DNA of 64,000 nucleotides from assembly GCA_964036275.1 (NCBI GenBank), contig OZ038436.1:8671864-8735863 (forward strand), read 5' to 3'. Position numbers and translations under genes: made by a program. This stretch comes from Litoditis marina (taxonomy: Eukaryota; Nematoda; Chromadorea; Rhabditida; Rhabditidae). This document shows, one piece after another, positions 1-13,600 of the stretch. Within the stretch, counting starts at the first letter, position 1, and each line of letters begins with the position of its first letter. The notes below the pieces were generated by a model. That model ran no database searches, had not been told where the DNA came from, and saw only the letters and a list, made by a program, of their open reading frames with translations.

Positions 1-706
1 AACAACAATCTAACTCGGTAGACTCTTCATTATGATAACTTTGAAAAATCAATATATCGATCCATCGATCCGCTACAAAATTGTCACTTTTGAAAAATGT
101 AACGCACTTTTTTTCGAATTTCGAGTCCAAATTTTTACCGAAGATGTGTGTAAGTGAACAAACCATTGTAGTCTAATAACTAAGGAAAATATTAATTTTT
201 GAACTTTTTATGAACGTTTTTAATGAAAAAATTATTTTTGTTGGTATCTATTCTAAGACGTTTGATATGAATTTCACAGTGTCACAAGACCTTGACAATT
301 CAGAATAATATACGCAACAAGTATAGAACAATATTCAGTCATTCGCGAGTTATACGTTATGGAACTTCCCTCTAAAATCGAAGACGTCACGTTTATATCT
401 TGAAAATGTGTCAATAATATTGATTCGTTTTATTTTTCCTGAACTCAGAGAAACCAATGCCTTACGATAGCAGTTCAATAAAACATGTATATTTTTTTTG
501 AAATTCCTCTGATGACGTCATCAGTTTTTGACTGATTTCCAATAACTCAGGTACGGGAAGATGATTTTTTTCCAAACTTGGCCACAACCCTTTTATCATC
601 AGGATACAAGTTTTGGAGAAAGAAGGAACCGAGCGCCCTACGGGAAAGTGGTTTTTTGGAAGGAACCGAGCGCCCTACGGGAAAGTGGTTTTTTGGGGTC
701 ACACCG
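1..706 (+). repeat. Diverged, partial copy of the 1,179-bp Helitron-derived unit
   Basis: This stretch aligns by eye with the last ~700 bp of the unit tandemly repeated at 17561-25813. Both contain AATCAATATATCGA, a TTATACGTTATGGAA segment, GATGACGTCATCAGTTTTTG and a terminal GGGTCACACCG. It is clearly more diverged than the seven downstream copies and carries its own internal duplication. It stops exactly where the large element's TCACC end begins, the same border seen between the tandem units. The start lies outside the window. The short open frames inside it do not look coding. Confidence 0.8.
623..696 (+). repeat. 37-bp tandem duplication
   Basis: Two adjacent copies (623-659 and 660-696) of a 37-bp segment containing CCGAGCGCCCTACGGGAAAG. 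The 1,179-bp units at 17561 onward have a single related segment at this place, so the duplication is specific to this diverged copy. Confidence 0.85.
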
Positions 707-885
707 TCACCACACCTATAGCACACATGATAATGTAACGCAAAAGTTGTTACGATTTGTCTGTAATTTCAATCATGCATAATAGACAACGATCTAAGAT
801 AAATGACCCGTACGATAGTTGAGTTAGGGCCTTATAATTTTTTTAGACCTCAATTTATGAAAGTCATGAAAATTGCTTTTGCTTT
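707..885 (+). other. Helitron 5' terminal region shared with the 1,179-bp units
   Basis: From TCACC at 707 to about 885 the sequence matches the start of each 1,179-bp unit (for example 17561-17739) with a few substitutions, then diverges abruptly. This fits a common Rep-recognised 5' end with unrelated interiors, as in autonomous and non-autonomous Helitron partners. Confidence 0.75.
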
Positions 886-892
886 CTCTGTA

Positions 893-989
893 GTAAGCAA
901 ATCCTCCTTCTGTAACGGAGCTTGCACTTTGTAACGCGAAATCCCGTTCCACGGCACGAGAATCCGTGCCACAGAACGGATTTGCTTAC
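893..989. repeat. 97-bp nested palindrome, MITE-like
   Basis: The outer arms are perfect 12-mers, GTAAGCAAATCC (893-904) and GGATTTGCTTAC (978-989). Inside lies a second imperfect inverted repeat built on CACGGCAC and GTGCCACAGAAC. It sits in the leader of the large Helitron, just after the conserved 5' end. It could be a small foldback element or a structured leader. No transposase is linked to it. Confidence 0.7.
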
Positions 990-1475
990 CCACTCCCTAA
1001 GCAAAACGGAAAAAGTACAACATTTTTCCAACTTTCATCTATTTTTCTTAAAGCTTAGATGATTATGAAAACAAAACTATTATTTTTTTCTCGATTGTTA
1101 CATTTCGTTTCATATAATTACTTTATACTCTTAACTATGATAATCCATTACTCAGTCGAAGTATTTATCATCCAAAACCAGTTTTAAAGATACTGATCAT
1201 GAATTTTACAAACATTTAGTTGAGGTTAACTATTAATTGTATGTTTATATCTCTAACAGGAATGGCCAATAGGTAATTAGTGACTTAACGCACCTCTGGA
1301 TACAATTATCACCTTGCCCTAAAACAAAAAGTCATTTAAATTAGTTACGATGTCTCAAAGCTTTTCGAGTTTCGAGATCGATAAGCGAAACTATTTCAAA
1401 TTGAAATCAAGTAAACAACCTGAGTCACATGACAAAAACTGTCAACATGATCTTTGATGCCCTAACTTTTTTTTA
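990..1475 (+). other. Non-coding leader of the large Helitron, nothing recognised
   Basis: AT-rich sequence between the 97-bp palindrome and the Helitron 3'-end relic. I see no coding frame, RNA gene or clear repeat in it. Confidence 0.5.
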
Positions 1476-1600
1476 CGATTTCAAACATGACAAAGACGCG
1501 GGGGTCTGGGGGGCACCCCCAGTTAGCGGGGCCCGCGGCTACGGAATGCCAAAAAACAAAAACCGTAACGGTGACCATGACCGACCGATTCGTCCTGATT
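1476..1600 (+). mobile_element. Relic of a Helitron 3' end, cut in the hairpin, fused to a unit fragment
   Basis: Bases ~1476-1539 carry the GGGGTCTGGGGGGCACCCCC block and GCGGGGCCCGCGGC, the left half of the 3' hairpin found in all the short elements. The right arm and CTAG are missing. From ~1541 the sequence resembles an internal part of the 1,179-bp unit (AATGCC, then ACAAAA, then a CCATGACCGAC-like stretch; compare 17857-17910). The leader is therefore a patchwork of older Helitron pieces. The 65-codon frame crossing it is not considered a gene. Confidence 0.65.
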
Positions 1601-1800
1601 GGTCAGAATATTCGAAATCGTCTTGACATGTTAGAAAAACAAACGTGAGTTTGAGAGAAAGTTGTGCAAGAGAGTAATAAACTCATTTTCAAATTCATAG
1701 TCTATTGAGTGGTGAGTGGTGAGTGGTGAGAATTTCTTTTGATTCAGATTAGCGCAAACTTGATGAAAAATTAACTCGAATATGATTTGAATTGAATAAG

Positions 1801-1821
1801 TATTTTATTATCAGATCAATG
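1801..1821 (+). promoter_or_regulatory. Candidate acceptor and start codon of the Rep/helicase gene
   Basis: ATTATCAG ends at 1814, four bases before ATG at 1819. In a nematode this could be a spliced-leader trans-splice site or an ordinary acceptor after a 5' UTR exon. I chose this ATG because it opens a frame continuing through 35 exons without a stop; no better upstream coding exon is visible. No TATA-like promoter could be assigned. Confidence 0.4.
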
Positions 1822-4682
1822 TCACAGAAGAAACCTCCTGAAGACGACGATGACGATGAATCTGAACAAGAGGAAAAAAAAAGTAGGCAAATATGATAGT
1901 ACGAACACAAATGATAAATTTTACTGTTTGAAAGGTTAGAAAATAGCTCTTGAATATATTTAATTTGGAGATTTAATTTAATAATATCCTGAATGCTTGA
2001 TAATCAACAAACCTGCTCATTTATGTCGAATTAATTAAATTCTACAGATTGGTTCCAACGACATGTGAGTCTACGACGATCGAAAAAGCCGAAATCTCCA
2101 GATAAACGTGAAGAACCATGTGAAGATGATGAAAAAAATGTTGATGACAATATTAATGAACCAGAAAAAAAAACAAGTAGGCACATATAAATATTTTTGT
2201 ACATTAACCGAAGTTCCGATGTATTTGAAAAAAAAGCAAAATTCACTAATTTGATAACGTATTTGCCAAAAAAATAGTTTTTTTCGTTTATATTTTAATT
2301 GACGACATTATGCACGTTGTTCCAATTTTCAGATTGGGTGAAGCGTATGAGTCTTCGCAGATCAAAAAAGAATAAACCATCAAGCAACTCACAAAACTCC
2401 GCAGACGAAACCGCAGACAAGCCCTCCACTTCTAGAGCAAACAAAGGTAAACAATTATGTGAAAGATTCGGTTAGATTTTCAAATAGAATTAAATTTTCA
2501 AACACAGTACTTTACTTATATTACGTTCCAGAAATGTTTCGAAGAAGTGAAAGCAAAAGAAAAAGTGTCAGAAAAACAGTCCAACCTCAAGTCAACGCAA
2601 AATCTGACGACTCTTCAAATGAAGAACCACAGACAAAAAAAAAGGGGAAAATCAAAGGTATACATAGTTCGTTTCGTTCCCACTGAGAGCCATTGGCATA
2701 GTGTCAAGATTTTCGAGTGATTGTTTCTTCGAGCAGACATAATTATTATAAGGAATTTTTCTATTTACGTACTCTTATGGAACTGAACAACCACTAACAG
2801 AGATTTGCGGTGATTCGAAAAACTCCAAGGTGGTGAAAAATAGCCTGAAAAATTCATTGGCACGCTGCCAAGTCTCAGTAGGAATGACCGAAACTGTATT
2901 TATGATTTTTGTAGTAAATATATTTCGTTGAACGAAATTAATGAAAAATTTCAGTTCAATCATTCTTTTTTTTTTAGAAATGTGGGGCAAGATAGGAAGT
3001 AAATTGACGAAGAAATCTTCGAAGAAGAAAAACGAAACGCCATCATCGAATGGTAGAATTTCTTCGATCACAATCTGTAAAAATGAAGCCTAAATTTTTT
3101 AACTAACGATAATATTTCTTGTAGTAAGTTCTTTATTTTATTAGAATGTATATGGATAAGAAGAACTAAAATGAGTATACTTTTAAAATAAACTACACAT
3201 TATTGAATCAGTCAAAATAGTAAGGCAGTTAAAATTATATTTTTCAAACTTATTGAATGAAATATTTTTGTTTTGAAATGTTTAATACTTTTTAGAGGAA
3301 AGCTGTGCAGAAAACGTCAAAGAAAGAAAAATAGAACGATGGAAGACTGAAGGTGTTTTGAATGAAAGAGATCGTTTGAATGACATGACATGACATTTAT
3401 TATTTCAATGAGTTCGCGATAATGGGTATAGTTAATTATCTGGAACTATTTGAAAAATCAACATGAATAACGAATTTGTAACAGTCTTAATAGTATATTA
3501 TTCCGTGAAGTTAAGCATAAATATACTATGGAAGAAATCATATTCAAATCAGTTGTTTTTGATTAAGGAAACCTGGCTGACTCCATGAAGAGAAAAACAA
3601 CTAACATTGAACTCACAATTGGGAAAGGTTTGCAATTTGTAAAATAGCTTTTTTTTTTATATTTTCATACTAATTGAATAAAATGTGTACATGAATAGTG
3701 AATTAGTTTTCTATCAGCAATGACAAAAAAGTTGTTGACCTGAACCATATGTGTTATTGTCCAATTTTTCGGAGTTTAATCACATTGAAGAGCAATAATG
3801 ATCTAACATTCGAAAATAATTCTTTTGCATTCAAAACGGAGTAATTCGATGAATTTCTAATCAGCTTTCGATGACTTTCTGATCTGTTCCAGCTTATCAT
3901 TCTAAATACAAAACAAAATTTTGATCATATTGATTATAATGATTGTTTGTTTTCATTAAAGGAGGAAAGTCACGAAAGGACAAGGAACAAATCGTAAAAG
4001 ATCGGATAGATCATGTTCTTAGCAGTTCAGAACAATCAGATTTTGACGACAAGTCTGATACTGAATATGATCCGCTCGACAAAATCAGTAAGTAATCGAG
4101 TAATCAGACTCAGTAACTAAAATTATTTTTCTCTCAGTTTTTCGTATTACAAAGAAGCAAAGTAAAGAAAGAATACACCACACCTATACCACACATTGAT
4201 TCATGACAGAAAAGTTTTTACGATCAGTCTTTAATTGCAACTATGCATAGAAGATAGTATAATGTTCTTAGCAGTTCAGAATAATCAGATTTTGACGACA
4301 GGTCTGATACTGATTATAATTCGCTCGATAAAGTTAGTAAGTAATTGAATAATAAAACTCAGTAATTAAAATAATTTTTTTTCTCAGTTTTTCTTATTAC
4401 AGAGAAGAAAGGTAAAGAAAGAATACGTCACTATAGAGAAAAAGGTGAACAAATGAGCACATCAGGACCGGACGACGAAACTGATTCCGAATATGATCCG
4501 ATCAAGAAAGCCAGTAAGTAATCGGAAAATAATTACTCAGTAATTTTAAAAACGACATTTATTACAATTTCACATTTTTTCAGAGATAGAAAATGTGGGA
4601 AGACAGCGTCGTTATAGAAAAAAAACGAAACCAACAAAAACACCTTCTTCGGATACAGACGAAGAAACTGAATACAGAACGG
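1819..4682 (+). other. Exons 1-10: charged N-terminal region with repeated exons
   Basis: These ten exons encode about 320 Lys/Arg/Ser/Asp/Glu-rich residues, probably disordered. All junctions have phase 1, so exons can be gained or lost without frame change. Exons 2 and 3 encode related starts (WFQRHVSLRRSKK and WVKRMSLRRSKK). Exons 8 and 9 both end in an acidic TEYDP or SEYDP motif followed by GTAAGTAATC donors, and exon 10 has a similar acidic end. This points to growth by exon duplication. The basic runs could bind DNA or act as nuclear signals, which is inference. I recognise no known domain here. Confidence 0.65.
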
Positions 4683-7600
4683 GTATACATTTGCAATATA
4701 CACTTATCATATGATTAATTAAAAAATATATTCATATCGTTCATTTACCTTTAGAATACGTGTTCAAATAAAAAGAGTTAACTAAAAATGATTAATTCCA
4801 CATGTATGTGATTACTTTCCGTATTTTTCATCAATTTACTTATTATAATATATTTCACTGTGTATTTTTTACACTCTCATTGTTTTTGTATTTGTTGATA
4901 CAATTAAATAATAATTAATATTAATATTAAAGAAAAAATTACCCAAATAAAGTAGCCTTCATCTGAAATATATCTATTTTAGCCTATCATCCCTATTCTT
5001 TTCTTGGTGAACGAAATAATGAGTGTACCTATTGTGGCGCCCTCCATTTGCCTGGAAAGCATTATTGTTGCTCAAATGGAAGAATCTTTATTCCGCCATT
5101 TCCAAAACTTCCTCCAGTATTAAATTCACTGTATTTCGATGTGCAAGATCGACGCGGACGTGAATTCGTCAGAAACATACTCTCTTATAACACTATATTC
5201 AGTTTTGCGTCCATACAGTATCGGAAAATACAAGCTGCTCCGTTCGGACCTCAGGTGAGAGACACTTAATATAATTCAAAAATATAATTATCAATTCAAT
5301 ATTTCAGGTTTGAAATGTTATTCACGATGCATTTGTAAATTTGTTCATTCACAATACATTGGTAAATTTGTTCATTCCAGGTCATGAAAACTCAGGGAGC
5401 AATTCGACACTTTCCATCTGCTCTCTTTCCTAAAGTAGCAGAAAACACTTCTTTTGGAAACTATTACGTATTTGATCATGATGAGGCTGTAGATAAACGG
5501 ATGAGCAACCCGTACCATGGAAAACTTGATAGAGAGGTAGACTATACAGAACTTTGCAAAAAGCATTTGTTATTATAACTTATTGAATGAAAAATCAATA
5601 TATACATTATAGCACAATACGGAACTATGTTGATAAGGTTACAAGGTTCCAAACTATTAAGTCGAATCCCATTTCCTGTATAAAAATACACAATGATCTA
5701 CAAAAATAATTATCTTTTTTCCAGATAGTATCGGACTTGACTTCATGTATGACACAACATAATCCATTCGCCAAAATGTATAAAACAATGGCACAATGTA
5801 TCGAAGAAGCAGAGAATAAAGGCCACCATCCAGATCATGTCAGATTGAAAATCATTGACGCTCATGGTGTGAACAAGAAATTGTTGAAAGAGGTGAAATT
5901 TGAATACACTTGGTTCGCGAAAATCACATTTCCTAATTTTCTAACCAGCACGTGCTAAACAGTGAAAATTAATGTATCTATTAGACAAGTTAGAAAATGA
6001 ACGAAAGATGAAAAATTAATGTTTTTCAAATGCTGTGAAGTAGTACATGCGAAATCGAACTATTGTACGTGCATTATATACATATTATGTGATGTAAATT
6101 AGATCAAATTAATAAATACCAGAAATGTTTTTTCCGGGCCGCATTATTAAATTACCTTAATTGTTAAACTCATTTGTAGAATTACAGATGCACCCAGGAA
6201 TATATAAGACTGAAGCTCACAACAAAGATTTTGTTTCCGTATTCTTTGATTCTTCTGCCGAACAAAGTGTACGGTATCCCGGTCTAACAATCTACCCAAA
6301 AAGAAGCAATAATCCATCTCGACCAATCTATCCATGGATGAAACAAGTATCACCACTATGCTACCCTCTGATTTTTCCAAGAGGTACTTTTCAATTTAAT
6401 GATCAAAAGTAGTAATTTAACACTTCAATTCATTGATTAAACATAGTGATTTGCAAATATAAATTAAACATAATTTCATGAATGATAATTACAAAATCTC
6501 GAAATATTGTCCAATACAAGTGCTTATGTTAAGGAGAACCAGGATGGAAAGCTAGCGGTTTCCCAGTCGCAATTAATCGAACTTGCCCATACCGAGAACG
6601 TCTACGAGCATATGCCCAGTTCCATCCTGAAGAAGCAGCTTTATGGGATACTCCTCCAGAAGAATTGATGATTCAAGATACACAATTAGAAGGGTATAAT
6701 TTGTTACAATATTTGTATACAAGTTTGTTATGATCTATTTGAATTCAACCTACTTTTGTTTAGAGATCCTAATTTGGAGAGTTCGCGGGATGAAAACGAC
6801 GACAATTTGGCACCGAACTACTATGATGCAAGCACACGTCACGTATGTTGTTTTACTACGTTTTTTGAAGCTGTCATGATTAAACTATATATATCAACAA
6901 AAACAAAACTCAATCTGACATTAATAATTTGTAGACTTTGAAGTTATGTTATAGTAAGTTATTACTACAACCGCTAAAATAAATACCTAAATGTACTAAA
7001 ATGCATATGTTTCAATTTTTTGAACTCCAACCACTTACAAAAAAATCATATGTTTTAAACTTTTCAGAATTTCACGACGGAAGTGGAAAACGATGAAAAG
7101 GAACGTGTTTACTTTTTGGAAAGAAACGGAGATGTATATCCAAATCGAGTGGAAAGTGGAAGTAAAAAGTATACATCTGTTTCACCGGAAGAACGAGAAA
7201 TGGATGATGATCTTCATTCAAATAGTAGTTCCGTGAGTAAAGACATATCAGTTTTCCCATTGACATCATTACTACTATCGTTAATGAATTTAGTTTCAAA
7301 AGATATCTTGTAAAAATTCAATACAGTTTGTTATTAGAAGTGTTGACATGAGTCTTGCATTTAGATAATGAAAAACAGATGAATGAAAAAACGCAGATAA
7401 TCTCCACTAATAATCTCCACTACACATGTGATATTGTATTTCTACTGAAATTAAGTTTCTGCATTTTTGGCTGAGTAGTCATTAATTCTTTTCAAACATG
7501 TTTTTGCAGAGTGAGGTGGAAATTGAGGAAGTGAACGACAGTTCAAGTGAAACACAGCATGACACCTCTATTCAAGAAGACTCAGAAGCTGAGGTTATAC

Positions 7601-10600
7601 CTATATGTTAAAATATTGGCAAGAAAAAGTAAACACTCAATTTTATGTATGCTTGATAAAACAACTATACACACACTTTTAAAGTTAGTATGTTCATCCT
7701 ATTTGAAGTCAAGTTAGTAATGTAGCTTAAATGAACTGAACTGTGTAACAAAATCTTAGTTGTAGTTTGATCTTGATTCAGACCATATTTTACAAGTTGT
7801 GATCAAAAAATAGAGAGATAAAACTACAATTAAACTATACAGCGGATAGTTTTGAATAAATGTCCTATGTATGCACAATTTTTAGACTGGAGAAAAAGAG
7901 ATGTTACGAGGAGGTAAAAACGCAGAAGAGCCTATACCATCTACAAATGAACCGGTAATATGGTTGCAAATCCGTAATAATAACTTGTAATCGAATAAAC
8001 TTTACTGGAATAAACTAACTTCTACATTATCAGTTACAAGTTATAGCAAGTGTTTATGTCTAAACTGTACTTTGATCACAATTTATTCTATTATTTCATA
8101 ATTACCTGAAAATCAATGAAACTCTTGTAAAATAGTTCTGTTGTACACTTTGCTTCTAAAAGAACATTACATTTAACACGTCAAACTGGAATTATACTGA
8201 TTAAGCTCTTCTTCACTCATAAAGAGATTAGTGTTTCGAATTTGATATTAGCGAATTCCAGAATAAATTTTCTCGTATTTCAGAAACATCGTAAATTCGC
8301 ATCATTCTGCGAGTATGGTCTCTATATTCATCAGAAGAGAATGCTCGCTCGAAACCGTATCAGCGCTGCACGAAAATTAGGCCAGCTGTTTACCATTGAC
8401 ATGGCCACACGACTACATCAATTTCGATCTCAAGCAATTAGAGAACATTATTCTGAATATCTAACCAGTACCAAGTGAGATTTTTTGTATTCAAAGCCTA
8501 CATAAAATCATGAAGGATTCGTTTTCTCCAGAACAATCATATGGTGTTCCATTCCCTATTTCACTATGATTGTAGTTTGATTGTGTTGATCAATAATAGT
8601 AACCAGCGATGTATAACGATTAAACTACAATAACGATTTAATGAATTCAAAAATTAGAACTGTAGCAAATTTCACAGTAATTGTCAAATGTGATTCAATT
8701 TAAGATCAAACTCAAGCTAACAATGGAATCCCCAAATTCAATTATAATAGATTCTTAATAAGTTAAATTAATAATTTGATTTTTTAGATCAAAATTTCTC
8801 GGAGCCTATCAGAAGAAAGCAGACAAACATGGAGTTACAATTGGATGTGTGACTTCGATTCCTTCTACTATTCCTGGGTCACCTAGATGGCTCCAAGAAC
8901 ACTTTGAAAATGGAACGACTTTGGTGAACAAAAAGGGCAAACCAGATGCATTTTGGACCTTCACCACAAATGTAAACTGGAGAGAGATACAGGTTAATTT
9001 TTACTACAATATGTGATATCAAATCAAATCATTGTGACTAATTCCAAGTATGTTTCGAATAGTCTTTGCTGAACACGATATAATTATTAAGTGAAATACT
9101 AAGTGCATGTAAAACTCTCATGTTAAAAAGAGCAAATTAAATGAAATATGATTTTTTTGTAACCATGTGTACTCAAAAATATCATTAACTATACTAAGAT
9201 ATAGAAAATAGTTTGACATTCTAACATATAATTGAAAAATAAAAGTAATGGTAAACTTGTAAACTATTTTTGTATCAGATATACAATAGTTCGAAAGCCT
9301 ATAGTGTCAATTATAGGATAATCTGGAACCAGGAACAACTTGGGAAGATAACCCACATCTCGTTAATGAAGTTTTCTGGAAAAAATGGAAAGTGTTTCTG
9401 GAAGACGTAGTTGGAACGCCAGATAAACCCGGTATGAAAAATAGCTGACAACTTGTTACTTACTTGTAACTTACAAAAGATCAAACTACAACCAATAGGA
9501 AAGAGCAAGTAACATTGTTTAAACAGTAATGTTGGTAAATGAAGAATTCGATAGCAAACTACAAATTTTATACTACAAACTATAACGGGATGATCAAACT
9601 ACAAGTTGATTATAAACAATTATATGCTAACAACTCAGAAAATAAATGATTTTTTCAGAATTCTACATGTTTGTTTAGATATTTTTGAGCTACTTTCATT
9701 GAAATATTAGATAACTAATTATAATTGCTTTACAGGAATATTCGGTGAGGTTGCCTGGTACACTTTCTCCATTGAGTTCCAGCAACGAGGACCTCCACAC
9801 GCTCATCTCATTGTTTCTTTCAAGAAACACATTCGAACTTCTTCTGAGATTGACAGAATCTGCCAAGCTGAACTCCCAGTTGTCCCGGACCCGTCCCATC
9901 CCGATTACGCCAAACAACTTCGACTCCGAGAGCTGGTGGAAAGGTTCATGATCCACCGGCCTTGTGAGAACGACCCCAACGCCTATTGCCAAGCACAGAA
10001 AAAGAAACACTGGAAACAATGCAAGAAACGTTATCCGAAGACGTTTAATCGGTTCACGAAATTCGACGACAGACAATACCCGGAACTACGACGACGCGAC
10101 ACGGGAGAAACGTGTGAGAAGAAATCTGGGAACATGACTGTGATTGCTGATAACAGACATGTGATTGCTCACAATCTGGAAATGCTGAGTCGCCACGAAT
10201 GCCACATAAACGTCGAAATCATCTCAAACCTTCGAGTATTAAAGTATATATTTAAATACTTATTCAAGGGATTTGATCGTGTTCTTGTGGAGGCCGTAAC
10301 AAGTACTTCAACCAGTATGTACCCCAATCAGATGACACTCGATGGCCACATCTTCTACCCGTCTTCTCTGAATATTCCAAAAGGAGCTCTGGCAGAAAGA
10401 AAAAGGGAAGCGGCAGCGCGATTGAAAGAAAACAAGATTGCTCCGTAAGTTTTTTTGGTTTTCAGTCTTGAAATACATTACGCATATTTGGTAACTAAAA
10501 CGCTGAACCAAGATTAAAATATTCTATTTTTGAAAAACGAACTACAATGATCAACTGTTTCATGTTATCGTAGTAGGTTCAGTTTTACCATTGTATGAAA

Positions 10601-13600
10601 AAATTAGAAAGTTGTGATAACTGAAAGCTGAGAATCAACAATTTTTTTACGCATATCGTACAAATCTTAGTATTGAAATAAATGTATCGCAGATTGGACA
10701 AAGCCGGAAAACCAGTCGCAGTATATGATGAGACGTATATGGTAGAAGACATGCGTGCAATGACGGCATGTGAAGCAGCATGGGATTTCATGGCCTTGCC
10801 ACGTGCAGGTTGCTCTCACACAATTGTACCGCTGTTCATACATGCACCAGATGATGAGCCAGTGACGTCGAACTTCGGAGAAGAGGAACAGGCCAAGACA
10901 TTCAAGAAGATAATGGAAGAAGAAATACACAGTCGGTTGAAGGCGTGGTTCGAACTCAACAAATCAAGTTCCTTCGCAGATCGAGAAGTAAAATCGAAAA
11001 CATTCGACTGGGTTCCAACGAAATATCTGTTCGAGAATGGGAAATGGAGATTGAGAAAAAAGAATTTGAGGTTGGTTGTGCTCCCAAATCGGTCCTAACA
11101 TCTATATTTTTATAATACTCAAAATGGGACTGCATTGAATGCCGAATTTGGTTAGGAAAGCACGAAAGTCAGAAAAGTCCATGCAATCAATATTCATTCA
11201 CTGAAAATCATTTTCTGCATCTCTGATATTAGGCAAACAGTTAATGTTTTGAAAATAGAATTTGGAATTGAACACTTTAGTAAGAGAAGAACATATATCG
11301 AACTATCTCAATTCGATCTTTCGTTTCAAAATTCATAGCAGCCTCTTATTAACATCAACAGAAAAACTATTTCAGTGAGCTCACTCTTGGACGAGTGAAG
11401 TATGTATCTCCGCGTCACTTGGAAAACTTTGCTATCCGTTTATTGGCAACCTCAGTTCCTGGTGTCACATCGTTTGAGGAACTACGTACGGTCAATGGTG
11501 AACTACAAGAAACTTTTGCAGATGCTTGCAGAGTGAGTTTAAAACAGGAAATGAAAGAGTGACCTATTGAAAGAGTGACCTACCTATTAGTAATGTTTTA
11601 GTAAGAAATAAGAGAAAGAAAAGTACAAAAAAACTATTTTCCAACACATAAAATTTGTAATGTAAAGCTCCAACGACATAAGTTGTAATGTATGAGAATC
11701 TGTAATAACTAAAAATGTGTCAAAGCCTCCGAACGATCAAAAAGTTAATTGTTAGGATTGTTTTAAAAAAAGCTTTAAATTAACAATTTTTATCTTTGAA
11801 TGGTTAAGAAGAGAGGCCTGATGAACGATGAACAGGAATGGCACAACGCTCTCAGTGAAGCGGCAGAGTATCAGATGCCGTTGAACCTACGTCGCATGTT
11901 CATCACGATTCTGATTTTCTGTGCCCCGAAAGATCCAAGAGAATTATGGGAAGCTCATAAAGTTAGTTTTTATTCACTGAAACTACAGTTCAATAAAATG
12001 TATTACACATTTGTCAAACGTAGAGCAGAATAAGTTGAAGGAGAAATAGAGAGAAAGATTACCTCTGACAATATTTGAGTGATTAATGTATTTAAATAAC
12101 TTCAATCAATTCACCTGCATAAAAATGAGTATGAGTCAGTAAGTATAGCTAAATGGTTGAACATGCCAGAAATGATATATGCTAATTCAAATGTACTTCG
12201 CATTTAACAAATTATTTAGGAAGACTTCTTTGAGAGAAAGCAATGGAGTGATAAACAAAAGGAAGCTCATGCATTGTTTCACATTGAATCAGGATTGAAA
12301 GCTCATGGAATGTCATTGAAAACTCTTGGTCTTCCTGGTATGAACTCATTTAATCAAATGAAACACTTAAATTCGTCCAGTAAATACTGATTAAAAACTA
12401 CCTCTTTACTATTCATACACTTTTAAAGTGTGGTGTATTCTAAGCGCATTACATGACTACACGAATTTCATGTGTGAAACTATACAATTACCGTTAATAA
12501 TTTGGTTTGATTTCATTGCAAACGAATAAAAATCATCTTTTCAGAACTATAAATAGAAACCATAGATAATTTCAGATGTTGACAGAAGTAATTTGCCTCA
12601 TAAAGTGGATTTGGTTGACGATTTGAATGTTCCCACAAAGACTACAAACGAATATGCAGAAATAGGAAAATCAAAGGAAAATGTACGTGATGTTTGAAGT
12701 CAAATAATTATTGGAGTTGTCTTTAACGAAAGTTATTCTACCTTTTCTAACTGTATTAATTGTTCGTAAATTGAGGTTCGAATTAAAGTCAAGTCACAAT
12801 AAAATCATTCCTATATTCATATTTGTAACAATTACATGCTAATCCACTTATAGTATGTACTCTCTGATAGTTTTCAGTAAGTTTAATTTCCCATTTCACA
12901 TTGAAAATCCCTGAAATAGAGTTGTTTAAGACAGAAACAGTTTTGATGAAATATTGTGATTAACTCAACAATATATGAATAACCAAAATTGTAGTTTGCT
13001 CTATAACCTAACCAATTAAAACAAACTACCAATATAGGAGTAATACATAATTGACATTGAAAAACGTATCAAGGCATAAAGGGAAATAAATGTATTCTTT
13101 TGTTTAGTTCAATTTTTTTACAGCAATTGAACGATGAACAGAAGGCTGCATTCGATACCATTGTTGAGACTATTGAGAATGATTCCTCTCAGCCGTTCTT
13201 CATAGAGGGTAGTGGTGGCTGTGGGAAAACATTTTTGTATGAAACACTCTATCACACATTGAGTGGCAAAGGCTACAAGGTACTGTTAAACTTCTCTGAT
13301 TTAGAAAAAAAAACATATGGATCAAAGTTGATCATTTGTTTCCATCATGTGGCAAATATCTGAAATCAATCTAATTTCAGGTTCTGTCCGTTGCGCACAC
13401 AGGCATAGCCTCAATTCTACTGCCGAACGGAGCCACAGTACATCGTACTTTCTCGATTCCTCTCATTACTGAAGACAACATGCACTCGAAAGTAGAATTG
13501 GAGAGTAGTCTAGGTACGGAAAATACAACATTGTTGCTTTTTTCAAAACATTTACTGCAGTTCCAAATGATTTCTTTTCAGCAACTGATTTGAAAGAAGT

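Noticed and set aside
9696..10076. 126-codon - strand frame with a hydrophobic stretch
   Set aside because: It lies antisense to the Rep domain exon, where the + strand encodes the HUH motif in an uninterrupted exon; it is a shadow.
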